From Forficula auricularia (lineage: Eukaryota > Arthropoda > Insecta > Dermaptera > Forficulidae), in the NCBI GenBank assembly GCA_024734495.1, contig JALMQS010000032.1:620001-684000 (forward strand): a stretch of DNA of 64,000 nucleotides. The letters are read 5' to 3'. A program made the translations under genes and the position numbers. Shown in pieces: positions 10,594 through 23,290 of this stretch. The notes under the pieces were generated by a model. The model ran no database searches. It had not been told where the DNA came from and saw nothing but the letters and a program-made list of their open reading frames with translations. Numbering within the stretch: the stretch's first letter is position 1; each line of letters opens with the position of its first letter.

Positions 10594-12530
10594 GATTGAT
10601 TTTTTGTTATATTTGTTGTACATCTCTTGTGGATCGTAAAAAGGAAAAACAATTCTCCACTTTCTTGGCGTAGTCCCGGGAGAGGCCTCTCCACTCAAAC
10701 TCAATCATCTAGAGAGAGATCTATCTATTAACCACAAGATGTGAGGGAGGATGCTACTCACTCACCCCCGGAGATTTTTTTCCTTTTTAGCATCAACCCT
10801 ACACCGAGGAGATGGATTTCTTCCCTGTCCGCTGATGTGCATAATGCCATCATCAGTATTCGATTGTATTTACTACAAGGAACATCTTTAAAGGCTGGGA
10901 TTGAACAACCCAAGCCAACCCCAACCATCAATCATCTCAATGGGAACTCCAGGGGGAATATTTAAATTAAAAAATGAGCGTTTAAGAAATCATTTTTCAA
11001 TGTCTTAATAGAGACGCAAAAAGTGGATTTGGATTAGAAAAATTTCCATTTCGAATTATTTAATAATCGAAGGGTGGAATTTTAAATAAATGATATCGAA
11101 TTTATACTTTACCATAATATAGGGAAATATTGTAATCATTCATAAAATATTTGAGATATAAATAGATCCGTTTTAGAGGGTCCCCTGAGCTAACAAATTA
11201 TGTGCCTTTGTGTGGTCGAATTTTGTCTTTGCTCAATATCAAAAATTAATTGTGCCCATAATTATGAAAGTGGTCTAAGTCATTGATTGTTAGTTTCGAG
11301 ATATTTAAAGTTTTATAAAATAAACAAGATTCTAATTCTGTATAATGAGACAACTAGAAATCCACTTAACGGTTCAATTTTATGCGATTTTTCAAAACCG
11401 ACATCTTATTACTGTACTTTTTAAATGGATGGAAAATAAAATACGAAAAAACTAATTTTTTAATTTTTTGACATAGTCCACTTTCATAAATATGGGCACA
11501 ATTATTACCATCCTTGTGGTGTCGACCAGATTTCCTTAAAAACTTATGGAAAGCTTCGGCTTGCCTAATGCGTTGTTTGCTCCTGGTATCGGGTTTTTGC
11601 GCGGAATTTTTAAATTACTTTTTGTTTTTTGATGGAAATCTATGGTTATGTTATTTGTTAATGAGCAAACCTTTCTATATATATATTGTACCCATTGCCA
11701 CTGAGGATTTCTTGTGCCTCTAAGCGGGTCGACGAATAAATTTATTTATTTATTTATTTAATAAAAGTTTTAAAATCAATTTAAATTTAGCACTTTTTAT
11801 AAATTAAAAGCTGATTATAATTTTCAGAAAAGCAAGCTTACGAAATATGACGAATATTTTGCAAAAATAGTAAAAAAAAACTTGTCAATTATCATAATTA
11901 TTATGCTATATTTATTTCTTAAAAATTGTCTTTTAAATTTGTAAAAAAATCACAAGAGGTTTTCATCTATTAGATTCGAGATAGAATAGATTATTTTTAA
12001 TTATATGTTAGAAGAGTGTTTTTAATCAAACCAAGGAGCCAAAATTAGAGGAATATGAAAGCAATTGTATACAATCTATTAATGAAATGATGGACTTACA
12101 TTGAAGAAAATCCTCCGACATAAAGAAGATGAAGACAAGCCGCTTATCTGTAAAACAAAAAGTTTATTTTCATGAGAGCTTAATCTCAAAAGTTAGTCAA
12201 TAGCCTCGTTAAAGATTTAGCACTTGGGTTTGATTTACATCAAGGAGATGAAATTCATTTTGGCAGTAAATAAAAAATGTATATTAAAGCCCTTGTAAAG
12301 GCTTTTTTGAATTATTATGTGACTGTTATTGATAGGCTACACAATTATGATTATTGTTTGTCAATTAATATTACTAGTCAACTCTTTCCCTTCCTAGATC
12401 TTTTATTATTAAATTTATTCTTCTAAAACTTGAGTGACTTTGTAATATGTTTTGTTAAGTATCATTAGCGACAGGAATAATAAATAAAATAATTTATAAA
12501 ATTATTAATATTTATTGATACATTTACGAA
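10594..12530. other. No gene recognised
   Basis: 10640-10970 is GC-richer, with a 74-codon frame of no known family. 11100-11480 has a TACTTTACCATAATATAGG start related to the repeat at 4140. An ATTT tetranucleotide tract lies at 11738-11760. The remainder is anonymous AT-rich DNA. Confidence 0.4.
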
Positions 12531-12534
12531 ACAG

Positions 12535-13170
12535 TTTTGCTCACTAATTTTTAAAGAGTTAGGTGTCGGTTCAAGATAAACATTTTTAATAAAAATTTAA
12601 AATACCTTGAAATTTTATTTAGTTTTCCTCACCACTGGTAGACCATCTTCAGTAGTAAATGAGTCGTTATATTTTGGAAATTGTCCAATTAATCATCACA
12701 TAAATCCAGTAATATAAATATTTTATTTCAATCTTTTAAAATATGTTTAATTTTCAATGAAACTTATTTTACTAGTAAAATATTTTAAAAGATACACTTA
12801 TAAATAGCGATATAATAACGAATGTGAAAATTAATTGGACTATTTCCAAAATTTAAAGACAAATTTTATTTTGTGAAACCAAACTTGAAAAATTTTACTT
12901 ATTAAAAATGTTTCGCCTTGAACCGTCACCTAACTCTTTAAAAATTACTAATGGGGTCGGGTTGGCCGAGAGGATAGCGTACAAGCCTGCTAATCAAATG
13001 GACACGGGTTAGAATCCGACTCGCGGCACTCGGCTAAAATCTGATTCCTAGATAGAAGACAAAATTTAAAATAATTGTATCCTAAATTCGTTGATGGCTA
13101 TGCTAGAAAGGCCGAAAAGCTAAAAAAAAAAATTACTAATTTTCTAATTAAGATGGTCTACTAGTGGTGA
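12535..13170. repeat. Palindromic PLE-like element, split by a SINE
   Basis: The inverted arms share TTTAAAGAGTTAGGTG and CGGTTCAAG (12538-12600 against 12898-12952). The same arm sequence occurs at the left end of the PLE at 30933. A - strand CTGAAGA...AAAAC motif (12622-12652) and a + strand counterpart (13143-13170) sit in the arms. The right arm is interrupted by the SINE at 12953. Confidence 0.75.
12953..13128 (+). mobile_element. tRNA-derived SINE (family A), copy 1
   Basis: The head resembles a tRNA gene: an A-box-like GGTTGGCCGAGAGGATAGCG and a B-box-like GGGTTAGAATCCGACTCG. Next comes a unique body and a conserved tail GAAAGGCCGAAAAGC followed by poly-A. A 12-base target duplication AAAATTACTAAT flanks it (12941-12952 and 13129-13140). 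Two more copies are at 53645 and 59887 on the - strand. Confidence 0.9.
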
Positions 13171-13199
13171 CCAAAACTGTTTTTTTTTGTTTTTTTTAT

Positions 13200-13506
13200 G
13201 ATAATGATGAGAGAAGGAGTTACACCAAAAAGGTGCAACCTCTAAAGGCCTGGGTTGGCCCCTCCATCGTGAAAAGAAGAAAGAGTTTTATTGGTTGGGC
13301 GGGGGTCGAAGGTATCTGTGGATACGGGTCTTAAATAGCTGAAGGTTATAAGTCGCGGGAAAGATGGTGGCAGGGAGCGAGTTCCAGTCTCTGGAGGTCA
13401 TAGGAACAAAAGAGTTGGCGAAAGCGTTTGTTCGACTTTTAACCAATTTGACAGCGAAGGGGTGCTGAGCGTTTTGAAAACCGCGTGTTTCTCGCAAAGA
13501 GGGCAT
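13200..13506 (-). pseudogene. LINE reverse transcriptase C-terminus plus 3'UTR (CR1/Jockey-like)
   Basis: The frame 13506-13288 contains KSRTNAFANSFVPMTSRDWN and SLPATIFPATYNLQLFKTR, the conserved C-terminal tail of CR1/Jockey-type LINE ORF2. Downstream (13285-13200) is a 3'UTR with GGCCTTTAGAGGTTGCACC, shared with the copies at 36240, 40187 and 52345. The copy is strongly 5'-truncated. Confidence 0.85.
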
Positions 13507-14340
13507 TAGGGGGGATAATTGATTTCAGCTCGACTAATATAATAATAAATAAGTATTAATAATTTTTTGAATTATTTTATTTCTTATTTCTGTGACTAAT
13601 AACTCTTGAACTATTGAAAATCTTTGATTATCTTAGTTAATGATTTAACCTAGGACTTTCTCTTTACAACTAGAATTTTACAAAAAAAATCGTTTTCGTT
13701 TAAGCCAAGAATAGTCTTAAAGCTTTTTTCAAAATAAAACTCCATTGTGTATCATTGCTCCCTAATAAAAAACAAATAAACATCCACCTACCGAAGGAAA
13801 ATAAATTAATAGAAATCAAAAGTGATTTGTTCGTAAACCGAAGCAACTGTCTTTGTTTGGCCCAAGTTTTCTAATGAAAAGCCCTTTTCACTGTGTATGT
13901 AAGGGGTGCGTGAGGGGTTACAATCCCGTCAGTGGTTGCTTTGACTTGGGGTTGTATACCACCCTGTATAACTAGGGTGTAAGTCCCCCCTGCCCAGGGT
14001 GGGGGCGCAATATCGAATCGTGAGTCCGCCAAATTGGTTTCTGTCCGTTACCAGACCGAGCGAGAGAATTTAACCGGCGGATTCCATGGGTTCCTTTGGG
14101 AACCCCTTCTCTCTCTCTCTCGGGGCCCAATTCTAAACATTCGATTCAATGGAAGGAATCAAAACGCTTGCTCTCTCTTTATTAAATCCAATCGATTTGT
14201 TTCTCAATATAATTTATTCATTCAGACGGAATGTACTTCTGTGATAAAATTCCGTTCAAAAAAAAAAAATTCCTATTCAAAGAATTTTTTTCATAATTTT
14301 ATCAAGTTAATCTTTTTGAAGACCGGTTAAATTGATTTTT
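13507..14340. other. No gene recognised
   Basis: 13900-14140 is GC-richer with a (CT)n tract at 14107-14120. A 98-codon frame at 14034-14330 has no recognisable motif. Confidence 0.4.
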
Positions 14341-14344
14341 AATA

Positions 14345-15053
14345 AAACATTTTAAAAAAGTATTTCAAAACGCATAAAAAATGAATATGTCCTAAGCGAA
14401 TAGCTTTAACTAGTATGATTTATCTGTTTAAGCCAGTGATTCTTAAACTATTGGTCACGATCGCATTTCAAGCCGTGTATTGGATTTTGGGGTCACAACA
14501 CATAGGGTAACAATGATAATGAAACATTTTAAAAAAGTATTTCAAAGACGGACAAATAATGAATATGTCCTAAGCAAGTAACTTTAACTAGTGGATTATT
14601 CTGTTTAAGCCAGTGATTCTTAAACTATGGGTCACGATCCCATTTCATGCCGTGTACTGGATTTTGGGGTCACAAAACATAGGGTAACAATGATAATGAA
14701 ACATTTTAAAAAAGTATTTCAAAGACGTATAAAATGAATATGTCCTAAGCAAGTAACTTTAACTAGTGGATTTTTCTGTTTAAGACAGTGATTCTTAAAC
14801 TATGGGCCGCGATAGCATTTCAAGCCCTGCACTGGAAAATTTGAATAACCGATTTTTTATTTTATTTTCTCATCCCAAACCAGCGAAACGTCAATTAAGT
14901 TATTTATTAATCAAAATTTTGTTTTTGTAACTTTTCATATTTATATATTTAACAAAAAATGTATATCTTTTATAAACAATTTTACATAGGGGTCATAATG
15001 GATAAGAAAGGCTTAGCCGTGGGGCTTAGCACGAAAAATGTTGGGAAACACTG
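14345..15053 (+). mobile_element. hAT MITE with ~176-base tandem left end
   Basis: The phrase CAGTGATTCTTAAACTA recurs at about 14434, 14611 and 14786, each time as the start of a hAT-type terminus. The right end at about 15037-15053 reads TTGGGAAACACTG, its imperfect inverse. Flanking octamers GTTTAAGC and CTCTAAGC are a weak match for an 8-base target duplication. No transposase frame. Confidence 0.65.
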
Positions 15054-15590
15054 CTCTAAGCTCTGTTTGATTCTTTATTTAATAAGAAACAAGCAGATCC
15101 ATTTCATTAATAATGTTATTTAGATTTAATTATTGTAATTATGTAGTTTTAATAAATGATAGAATTATTATGATAATACCTATACCAATAAATAATAACC
15201 TTCGAACATATAGTCTCTAACAAATAAATTATATATATCGTAAATATATAACTAGTGGCGTGCGGCCCATGGACGCTTTGGATGCGGCCCATCCTTATAA
15301 TTTCAAACATTTAGCGTATTTTCGTAAACATATAAGGTCGACTTTAAATTTTTAGGAGGAACTTTAAATTTTCAAATTATTATTCGCGTTATTTTAAATA
15401 TTTCTACAAAAAACATTTTTTGTTTTGAAAATTATATTGGTTCTCGAAAGGAAATAAAATTGTTGCATAATTTCAAGGGGCAATTAAAATGATTGATTTT
15501 TCCATAAAGGGAGTGGATAGAAGGTAGGTACATCTGCCAGTTGAAGGATGTCAAAGACAAGTTCAGACGAGTTTTAGTCTAATAAAAATT
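15054..15590. other. No gene recognised
   Basis: Anonymous AT-rich DNA. AGTGGCGTGCGGCCCATGG near 15253 resembles a hAT terminus, but no partner end was found. Confidence 0.35.
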
Positions 15591-15659
15591 GTTCTCGCTG
15601 AGAAACTATTAAAATAATAATAATACAAAGAAAGAATACATAAAGATGATTCGAGAATC

Positions 15660-15840
15660 TTTGTAAAATTTATATTCAGTTTTTTGTTAAACCTCCTGAT
15701 GAAGGGTTCATAGCCCGAAATATGTATAGAGATAAATAAAAAAATATCCAAAATAATTTAAAAGATTTTTTAATTTTTTTAATTTTATTTGCACTTTGGG
15801 AAACACCACTATAATCCGTTTAATAATTCCTGTGTTTAAT
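15660..15840 (+). mobile_element. PLE 3' end with hammerhead-like motif
   Basis: A hammerhead-like motif (15696-15728) is followed by a tail that recurs in reverse complement at 101-173. The layout matches the 3' end of the GIY-YIG-encoding PLE at 30933-32015, where the same motif lies downstream of the coding region. The upstream coding part is missing or decayed. Confidence 0.65.
15696..15728 (+). other. Hammerhead-like motif
   Basis: CTGATGA, one A, GGG/CCC stem II, then GAAA, a one-base-pair stem III with a short loop, and TA as the expected cleavage site. Stem I pairs CTC before the core with GAG after it. One extra base separates CTGATGA from stem II. Confidence 0.6.
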
Positions 15841-16319
15841 ATGTTTCACTATATACCAACACCGCTTTCCCTAAACTTTATCGAGAATCTTTGGACTAAT
15901 CCATTTCTAAGATTGGAAATAACTAAGAGTGCTATAGACAAGTCATAGCTTGCTTATTTCAATAGAATTAGGAGAAATTTAAGATTTTCTTATAGGACAG
16001 ACGGAGATTCATTGTGGGAGATGGCCGATTTCCATCTCAGGGTGTGAAGTTTTTTTTTCAATTAATTTTATTTTTTTTATTTTATTTATTTATCCAGAAA
16101 AATACACAACATACACTATGTCGTGTCCTATAGAGTTGACAAGTCAACTGTACATAGGACCAGATAAAAATCTTATCTATCTTATAATATCTTATATCTA
16201 TCTTATATATCTTATATCTATCTTATATATCTTATATTATATAGCTTATACATCTATCTTATATATAGAAATTAATAATTATTTAATTTTACAAAGAATT
16301 TCAATAAATGAAATATGGT
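15841..16319. other. AT-rich, with TATCT-type repeat
   Basis: 16168-16266 is an imperfect TCTTATATCTA repeat that creates an Ile/Tyr-rich open frame of no significance. The rest is anonymous. Confidence 0.5.
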
Positions 16320-17470
16320 GTACATTACTTAGTTTAAGTCAAAAGATTTAATTTCTGACTCCTACCCTCACTCAGACAAAGTAGTATCCGTTTGGGGCGA
16401 AGGTCCCAAAATAAGGTAAGTTCGGCCAAGTGCGCGCGGGTTTTTCAATAGTACATTTTTGAATGAAGCTGTAGCCCTTATTATCAATTATTTGGATTTA
16501 AAATTTTAAATTTAAAGACTTTAAACATTGTTCTTTATGGTTCGAGAAATAAAAATATGAAAGTATAAATGGAATAACGATAATTAAAAAATTTCGTTAG
16601 GGGTGTACCAGGCGCGCACTTCCCCGGCAAAGTGGGGTAAGTGCGAGCTCGCCTCAGATCCCCCTGATACTATTATGTTTTTACGGATGGGGTATGTGCG
16701 TAGAATCAGCATTTCATCCTGAAAATAATTCTCTAAAGAATTTTAAATTTGATGCACGGATAAGCTTAAAATGAACTTTTGGAAAGGACAGTAGCTGTCC
16801 ATATGCTTTGCACTATTGTTTGGCCAACCAAGGAAATTAAAAAAAATAGACTTGTTTCTTTTTTTATTGTATTCAAGCATACTTAAAAACATTAGATGGT
16901 GGATTCTAAGTATCAATCTCAGCTCAAACACGCATTTACCCCACAGACAAAAAATGTCGGGGCAAGTGCGAGCCCACCTCTCAAATTAAAGCAGAAAGAG
17001 TTTTAGACATAAAAAGGTTTAGACTCGCTAATTTTAAAACAATTAAGGTATAGTAAATCAAAATTTACATAATAAACACAACTGATTGAGGAAATAATTT
17101 AGGATAAAAAATACCTACTTAACTGTTCTGATGGTCGTCAAATACTGTGTGCCACGTTGACGTCTGCTGTTTTTGTTTTCTAGCTCAGACATACCAATCA
17201 ATTACATAGCTCCCACAATAAGAAAATTTCCTACGAATTCAAAAGTTTAGCTCCAAGTTTAAAATAATACTTAGAGTCCTGGAGCTCAAACTCGCACTTA
17301 CCCCATGCGCGCAATTAGCAGAACTATATTTTTAATGTTAAATTTGAAAAATGAATGCCATATTCGATGAAATTTGCAAAAAAAGCAAAGATTAAAATAA
17401 AATTTCAATAAATGAAGGGTACTTTTTTGGACAGCATCCCCTGGTTGAAAACTCTAAATGCTACTGATAT
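16320..17470 (+). repeat. GGGGTAAGTGCG repeat element, long copy
   Basis: Both ends (CTGACTCCTACCCTCACTC near 16360; GGACAGCAT...GGTTGAAAAC near 17440) reappear in reverse complement at 62030-62290, where the ~850-base middle is absent. The middle here repeats the phrase GGGGTAAGTGCG or its inverse at least five times. No conserved frame is seen. It looks like a decayed DNA transposon plus its deletion derivative. Confidence 0.6.
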
Positions 17471-18490
17471 ATACATATATGTTTATTTGCATCAAGTAGA
17501 AGACAACCTCACAGATTTCTCTTTATGAATAATTTTTTCATCCCTATTTAGAGTCCATCCAATTAGGTTGGCCCAGGACTTTACGATTTCGCAAAAGAAA
17601 ATCCACTTCGTTAAAGAGTTTAAATATCTTCTTTTGGTTATTTAATTGATCTTTGTAAGAAAAAATTTCGATTCATATATAATGGAAGATCTTATTTGTG
17701 TTTACAGTCTATTGAGCCGCTCTCTCTCTCTCTTTGCCATTCCTTCCTTGCTTATTGCTACTTTTAACCATTTCAAAAATATCTTTTTCTCTTCTTTTTT
17801 TTCTCTTCTTTTGCTCTCGTTAAAGAAATGAGTCTCTCTTTTATTTAATGGCACTTCTATTTGACTTTATGAAAAAAAAATCTAATATGCCTTTAAATGG
17901 ATGAATGAATGAAAAATATCTCCCAACCTATTCGTTTCGCTAAAGAGCAACAAAATGTCTTTTAAACAGAAAATATGATTCAGTAAGATTTTCATTTAAA
18001 AAATAAATAAATAAATAAAGATAGAGAGAGAGAGAGAAATCCAATTCATATCCCTTTTAAAGGATTATCTATTTTAGTAAAAAGCCTCTTGGGCCTGAGT
18101 TATTTTTTAATGCTTTTTTCAATTATTTACATTTATTCAATAGTAAAGAAAAATATGATTAAAAAATTTGATTACAAATTTTCACTATCGAAATTATTTT
18201 TGTCAAATCCTTTGAATTTTCTGAGAGCAGAATTCAAGCTTTCCAAGCTGGAGACTCGAGCTCAAGCCCCGTTGATTGCTATCTTTATAGCAGAATAATT
18301 TGCTATCATAATAATATTAACTTATATATACACACAAATTATTAAATTAATCCAAAAAAAATATTAATAATTACAGACTAAAAATTTGCTACTACTTAGC
18401 TACAAAAAACTTCAATAAAAAACTTGAAAAATTATTAATGTAGGTTTTGGAAAAGAAGAGCAATGTTTAATTAAAACGCTTAAGCTGAAA
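17471..18490. other. No gene recognised
   Basis: 17470-17530 shares a phrase (GAAGACAACCTCACAGATT type) with 33075-33110. (TC)n and (AG)n microsatellites lie at 17717-17735 and 18022-18040. Confidence 0.4.
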
Positions 18491-18498
18491 ATTTTCAG

Positions 18499-18978
18499 TT
18501 AATTTAGTGACGTTTCATCTTTTTATTTAGTACATTGCATTAATTATATTAGGTATTAGGTTATTTTTATTTAAGCATTAGAGTAATAACTTTTATTATT
18601 AAAATCATTGGGTTTTACTACATACAATTAACTACTTTTCAGGGACCGTGCGTCACGTCTTTGGCGCCAAATGGCGACGAAAATTTAAGCTATGGTATGA
18701 TTTATTAAACGTCCAAGACAAAGATCCTTGGCCGTAAGGGGCCCTATGCCCGTGTACTCTTTTATCTATGATAGATAAATATAACACAATATTTGCCCCA
18801 ATTCTCCCAATGAGTTTGAATAAATAAACACAAGAGAGCGCTACCTTCGCAATTAGCGCTGCCTCATGTTTTGAATAATACGGTCCCAGTAGGCTTAAAA
18901 AAATCAACTGAACAGTCAATATAATTAAAGTGAGCCTGAAGAAGTACTAAAATAAAAAGACGAAAGGTCGTTAAATTA
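18499..18978. repeat. Element with inverted ends and hammerhead-like motif
   Basis: Arms of about 35 bases (18499-18533 and 18944-18978) are inverted copies carrying CGTTTCATCTTTTTATTT. CTGAAGA...GACGAAA occurs at 18936-18969 on +. An 88-codon frame on - (18919-18653) fills most of the interior but shows no recognisable domain. Confidence 0.55.
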
Positions 18979-18985
18979 ATTATAA

Positions 18986-20470
18986 TTTGTTTTATTCCTC
19001 ACAATTTTCAATGAAATCATCAAGTAAAAAATATATTTTCTGCATTTTAAAAACCTAAAATATAAAGGTAGAAATCTAAACAGTTTCTATGATATTTTCC
19101 TAAAGGTAGAAAATCTTGAAATCTTCCATTTGCATCCTTGAGATTTGATTTTTCTCCTTATTTTATTCTGAAATCTTCTTTCTTTCATCAGTTCTCTTGC
19201 CAGTTTTCACAACTTGGCTTTCTTTGGAACGCTGGCATGTTCGGCTTCCGTTGTGAGGAGCACGGAAAATTTCGCGTAATCCTATATTTTTTTTCAAATT
19301 TCAAAATTTGTTTCTGGTTTTCTTATTTCCAAAATAAGAAATTGGACAGTCTCAACTATGCGTTATGTGGCCATAAGAAACTATATAATCCTCCTTGTCC
19401 GAATGTTGTCCGTTATCTTTCAGATGTGCAGGTACAGCCTAGTCATCTCTTGCCGCTCATTTTCTTTAGTTGATAAGTTAGGATCTTTCTCATTATTATT
19501 AGCTTTCCTTATAACAATTGTATTTATTTTCTCTTATTATTAAAACACTTTTTTCGGCAGAAAATTTTAAATAAACAATCCATATAAAGTTTGATCAAAA
19601 GTACAAATTATTGTATTAAAATTTCCACTAAAGTTTAATAGAAAAAGATTTGTTGCAATTTTTCTGGTTGGTGCATAAATCTCCTGATAAAGTAAGAACA
19701 AAAGGGTTAAGGTCATTACGGTTGATGCTAAAGCTTTTGTTTTCATTTTAATTTAATCATGGATGTGTGTGCGGGTTTGCGTATACTTAGAATCAGAGTT
19801 CTAATCCAAAAGTTGAAACAAAGCCCTTTCTTTCATCGCAAGCAATGGCCATTTTGCCACAGAACGACGTCATTTTGATTAAATTAACGGGCAGTTGATC
19901 CCGCTTGGTTGCTATTTTAGCGCTGTTTTTAAATTTTGCATACATATACGACTACAAGCCTTTTAGAGGAAATCCATTCAAGATATCTTGTTAATTAATC
20001 ACCTAAATAGTAGCTTTTCTTGATAGTGATATAAAATCTTGCCGGATAACTAATTGGAAACTCTGACAAAGTTTTATTAATCAAATTGGATAGACATCTG
20101 CAAGGAGCAAGCGAAGCGAGTGGATAATCAGTCTCGCTACAAGCGAGATTTGAATAGGTGAGCAATCTCATTCTCATCTTAGGTATGCAAGTTTTGATTA
20201 AAGTTCCGATTTGTTTTCAGGTTTCCGTTTGATATAGACTCACGATTCACGAATGGGGATGCTTGAGACTTGATGCTAAGAAAATTTAATGAATGTACCT
20301 GGTTGCCTTCAAGCCAAAACGTAATTATATGTTTAGCAGTATCGTTCAAGTGGATTAAATGCCATACAAGATTTACGTTAATATAATAATTAATATTAGT
20401 ATTTACAATCTGTCAGTTTTATTTATTCCTTTTTACACTTAGAGCTAGATTTACGGCTTAATTATTTGCT
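18986..20470. other. No gene recognised
   Basis: Two overlapping open frames at 19138-19543 are Phe/Ser-rich and show no known motif. No splice context or homology was recognised. Confidence 0.35.
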
Positions 20471-20474
20471 AATA

Positions 20475-22210
20475 AGCCGACGTGTTCTGATGTGGCCATC
20501 CACCTAATCTTACCATTGTTTAAATCCAAATTTCCTCACTTACATTAATATTTACTAAATGACAGTAATCATGTAGGGGAGGGGGGGGGTTAGTTTTTGC
20601 ATTTTTAAACCCGAAAAGAGCACACTGATTATGTACAAAATCTGGTTGAGTTGGTGGCGTCAAGATTTTTCATTTTTTGACTTAATTTCATTTTGGCGGT
20701 TATTTCAGATTTTTAGACTTGCGGGTCCACTGATTATGCTACAAATTAGAGTTTACCGCGATTTTAATTTAACTTTCCACTCCCTCATCGATAGAGGCAT
20801 TAAAAATCTAATCAAATTTTAATTCACGCACGCGGCATTTCGACATTTTCACAGCACAGAAAAATCAACACACTAACTAACAGACTGATTTTGATAAATA
20901 ACTATTATTATCCGAAAAATATAATTTTTCGATATTCACTAATAACTACACACAGGCGCTATTTTATGCAAATTGAGAACTCCGTTGTATACTTAATAAA
21001 ACACTTATTTATAATTTACTTTAAAATAAAATATTATATGAACTGTTTTATATTACTTTAGTATCTACCAAAGGTAATCCGCAGTTGAGTATATATATTA
21101 AAGACCTTATATTTATTTATTGATTTCAGCAATTTACCTATAAACTATCTATAATTTTTTTTTTTTCTATTAAAATTAATTTGAATTAAGACTTTTGATG
21201 TTTATTATCTATTTCCTAGCAAGAAATTTTAATTTATAAATAAATTGTAATTTTAAAAACTAAAAACATTTTTGAAACAAAATTCTCTGTGTCACAAAAT
21301 ACTGTATAACCTAATAGTTACAGTCAAAGTGTGTGCACTTTGTCAAATTAATTAAAAACTACATGCTCTCTGCGCCTCACGCTTGACTTTTATGTTTACT
21401 AGGTTATTATGATTATTTTTAAAGTAGAGAATTACTGTATTAAAAGCGTGTATTTTAGTTTTTTAAAATTATAATTTATTTATAAGTAAATTTTTGCTGT
21501 ATTAGATAATTATGGATCAAAAAGTCCGAATTCAAATTACTTAGTACAAAAAAATTATAGAGTTGGGTTTATAGGCAAAAAATTGCTGAGAATAAATGTA
21601 ATAGAAATAGTTATGGAGTCCTTAACATATACTCGTATAGCACACCTTTGGTGCTGCTTGGTAGATACTAAAATAATATAAAACAATTGGATTTTTCATA
21701 TAATATTTTATTTAAAAAGTAAATTATAAATGAATATTTTTAATAATTGCAACGGAGGTTCTCAACCTTTTTATAAATGCTTATATGTGTGTAAATTTAT
21801 TAGTGAATATCGAGAAAAATTATATTTTTTCGAGATAATAATGGTCTTTGTCAAAATGTCTGTTAGTCTGTTAGTTAGTGTGTTGGTTAACCAAATTTTT
21901 GTGGACGAGCCAGCTCATAAAAACCCAGTGTAAAATGTCGAAACCAAACTTCTACACGTAGTTTTGGTGCATTGAGATTAGAGCTGATTAGATTTTTGGT
22001 GCATATCGACCCAAAATTAAGGTGGGGTGGAGGGGGCGTTAAAAATTAAAAATCTAGGTCGTTTGAGCAAACTCGACCAAATTTTGTATACATAATCAGT
22101 GGACCCGCAGAAGTCTAAAAAATGCAAAAACTAACCGACCAAAATGGGGGGGGGGGAGAGGACAAAAAAACAAAATCTTGGCCATATACCAACCTCAACC
22201 AAATTTTGAC
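20475..22210. repeat. Large imperfect palindrome with TACCATACA-family ends
   Basis: 20475-20960 is a + orientation copy and 21760-22210 a - orientation copy of the same interspersed repeat. Inside them 21010-21180 and 21545-21730 are inverted copies of each other (AAAATATTATATGAA, TTTAGTATCTACCAA). The unpaired centre is near 21360. The whole is a foldback structure of about 1.7 kb with no coding region. Confidence 0.75.
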
Positions 22211-23290
22211 AAGTTAACTTTCCCACGATTCACTGCCTGCCTCCGGCTTCCCCGGAGTCACCACCTTTTGCTAGCTCAACGGAATTCCCTAAGAAATGAG
22301 CATATTTCAGCCGCTGATGGCCTGATTCCATACCGCCTACACAATCACCCAAGTGCGCCTACTGAATAGTACGAATTGCATTTTCAATTTATATGCTAGA
22401 GCCGTTTTGCTGCAGGCTTAAAATCAGTCTTAACTCACCATTCGGCAACGGGTTCACCTGCCCTCTTTTCCAAGCAGTTCGCAGTACCAGGGTAACTACC
22501 ACCAAGTTCCTAAGATAAATTGGTCACAAGACCAGTGCCCTCCCTCTGTCTGAGCTAGTAAAGGAAACCAAGCGACCTTCAAGGTAACCCATAATAAAAT
22601 TGACAATTGACCTTGGTCGCTGTATCATCGCGTACCAAGGCGAACGGTAATAACCTGTGCGAAATTTTCATCTTATTATATCAATTGTTACACGTATAAA
22701 CCCCGGCAGATAACATTTTTGACTTCTCGGACATGTTGACCAGTACATCAAATTCTCCCTTTGTGTGTGTTCTCATCATAATTCAGAATGTAATGTAAAA
22801 TCATGAATGTAAATTTTACGTATGTAACGAACATAAAAACTTGATTATAAAACTTTGAATAGCAACCTTTGATCGTAAACTATGATTATAATAAATATTA
22901 AAACATAAATATAATAAATATTATATAATAAAAATAAATAAAAACTTATCAATCTGTAAAACAATATATAAATAAATATAATAAACATTATACATTCATA
23001 AACAAATGACTTTATAACACAAAATCAATTTTGAATTATAAATAAAATAAAATATAAAAATATTAAAAAGATTGATTTCAATACTAAAACCGTTCTTTCC
23101 AAAAAATTGCAAAATCAATAGATAAAAGTCAAATACAATAAATCACTATTATCCAGGAACATTAGTAAATTGAATATTAGTAAATCTAACATTAGTAAAT
23201 TCACCCTAGCCTCCTACTTCCAAAAATAAAATATAGTCCTCAAAGACCCAAAAGAAAAATCAATCTTTTTAAAAAGACATTTTTCGGGCC
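22211..23290. other. GC-richer block then A-rich spacer, unrecognised
   Basis: 22211-22760 has higher GC than its flanks but no convincing exon or transposon motif. 22860-23100 is nearly pure A/T. Confidence 0.35.

Noticed and set aside
19138..19543. Two overlapping + strand frames of 111 and 61 codons
   Set aside because: Phe/Ser-rich, low complexity, and no family or conserved motif; chance frames in T-rich DNA.
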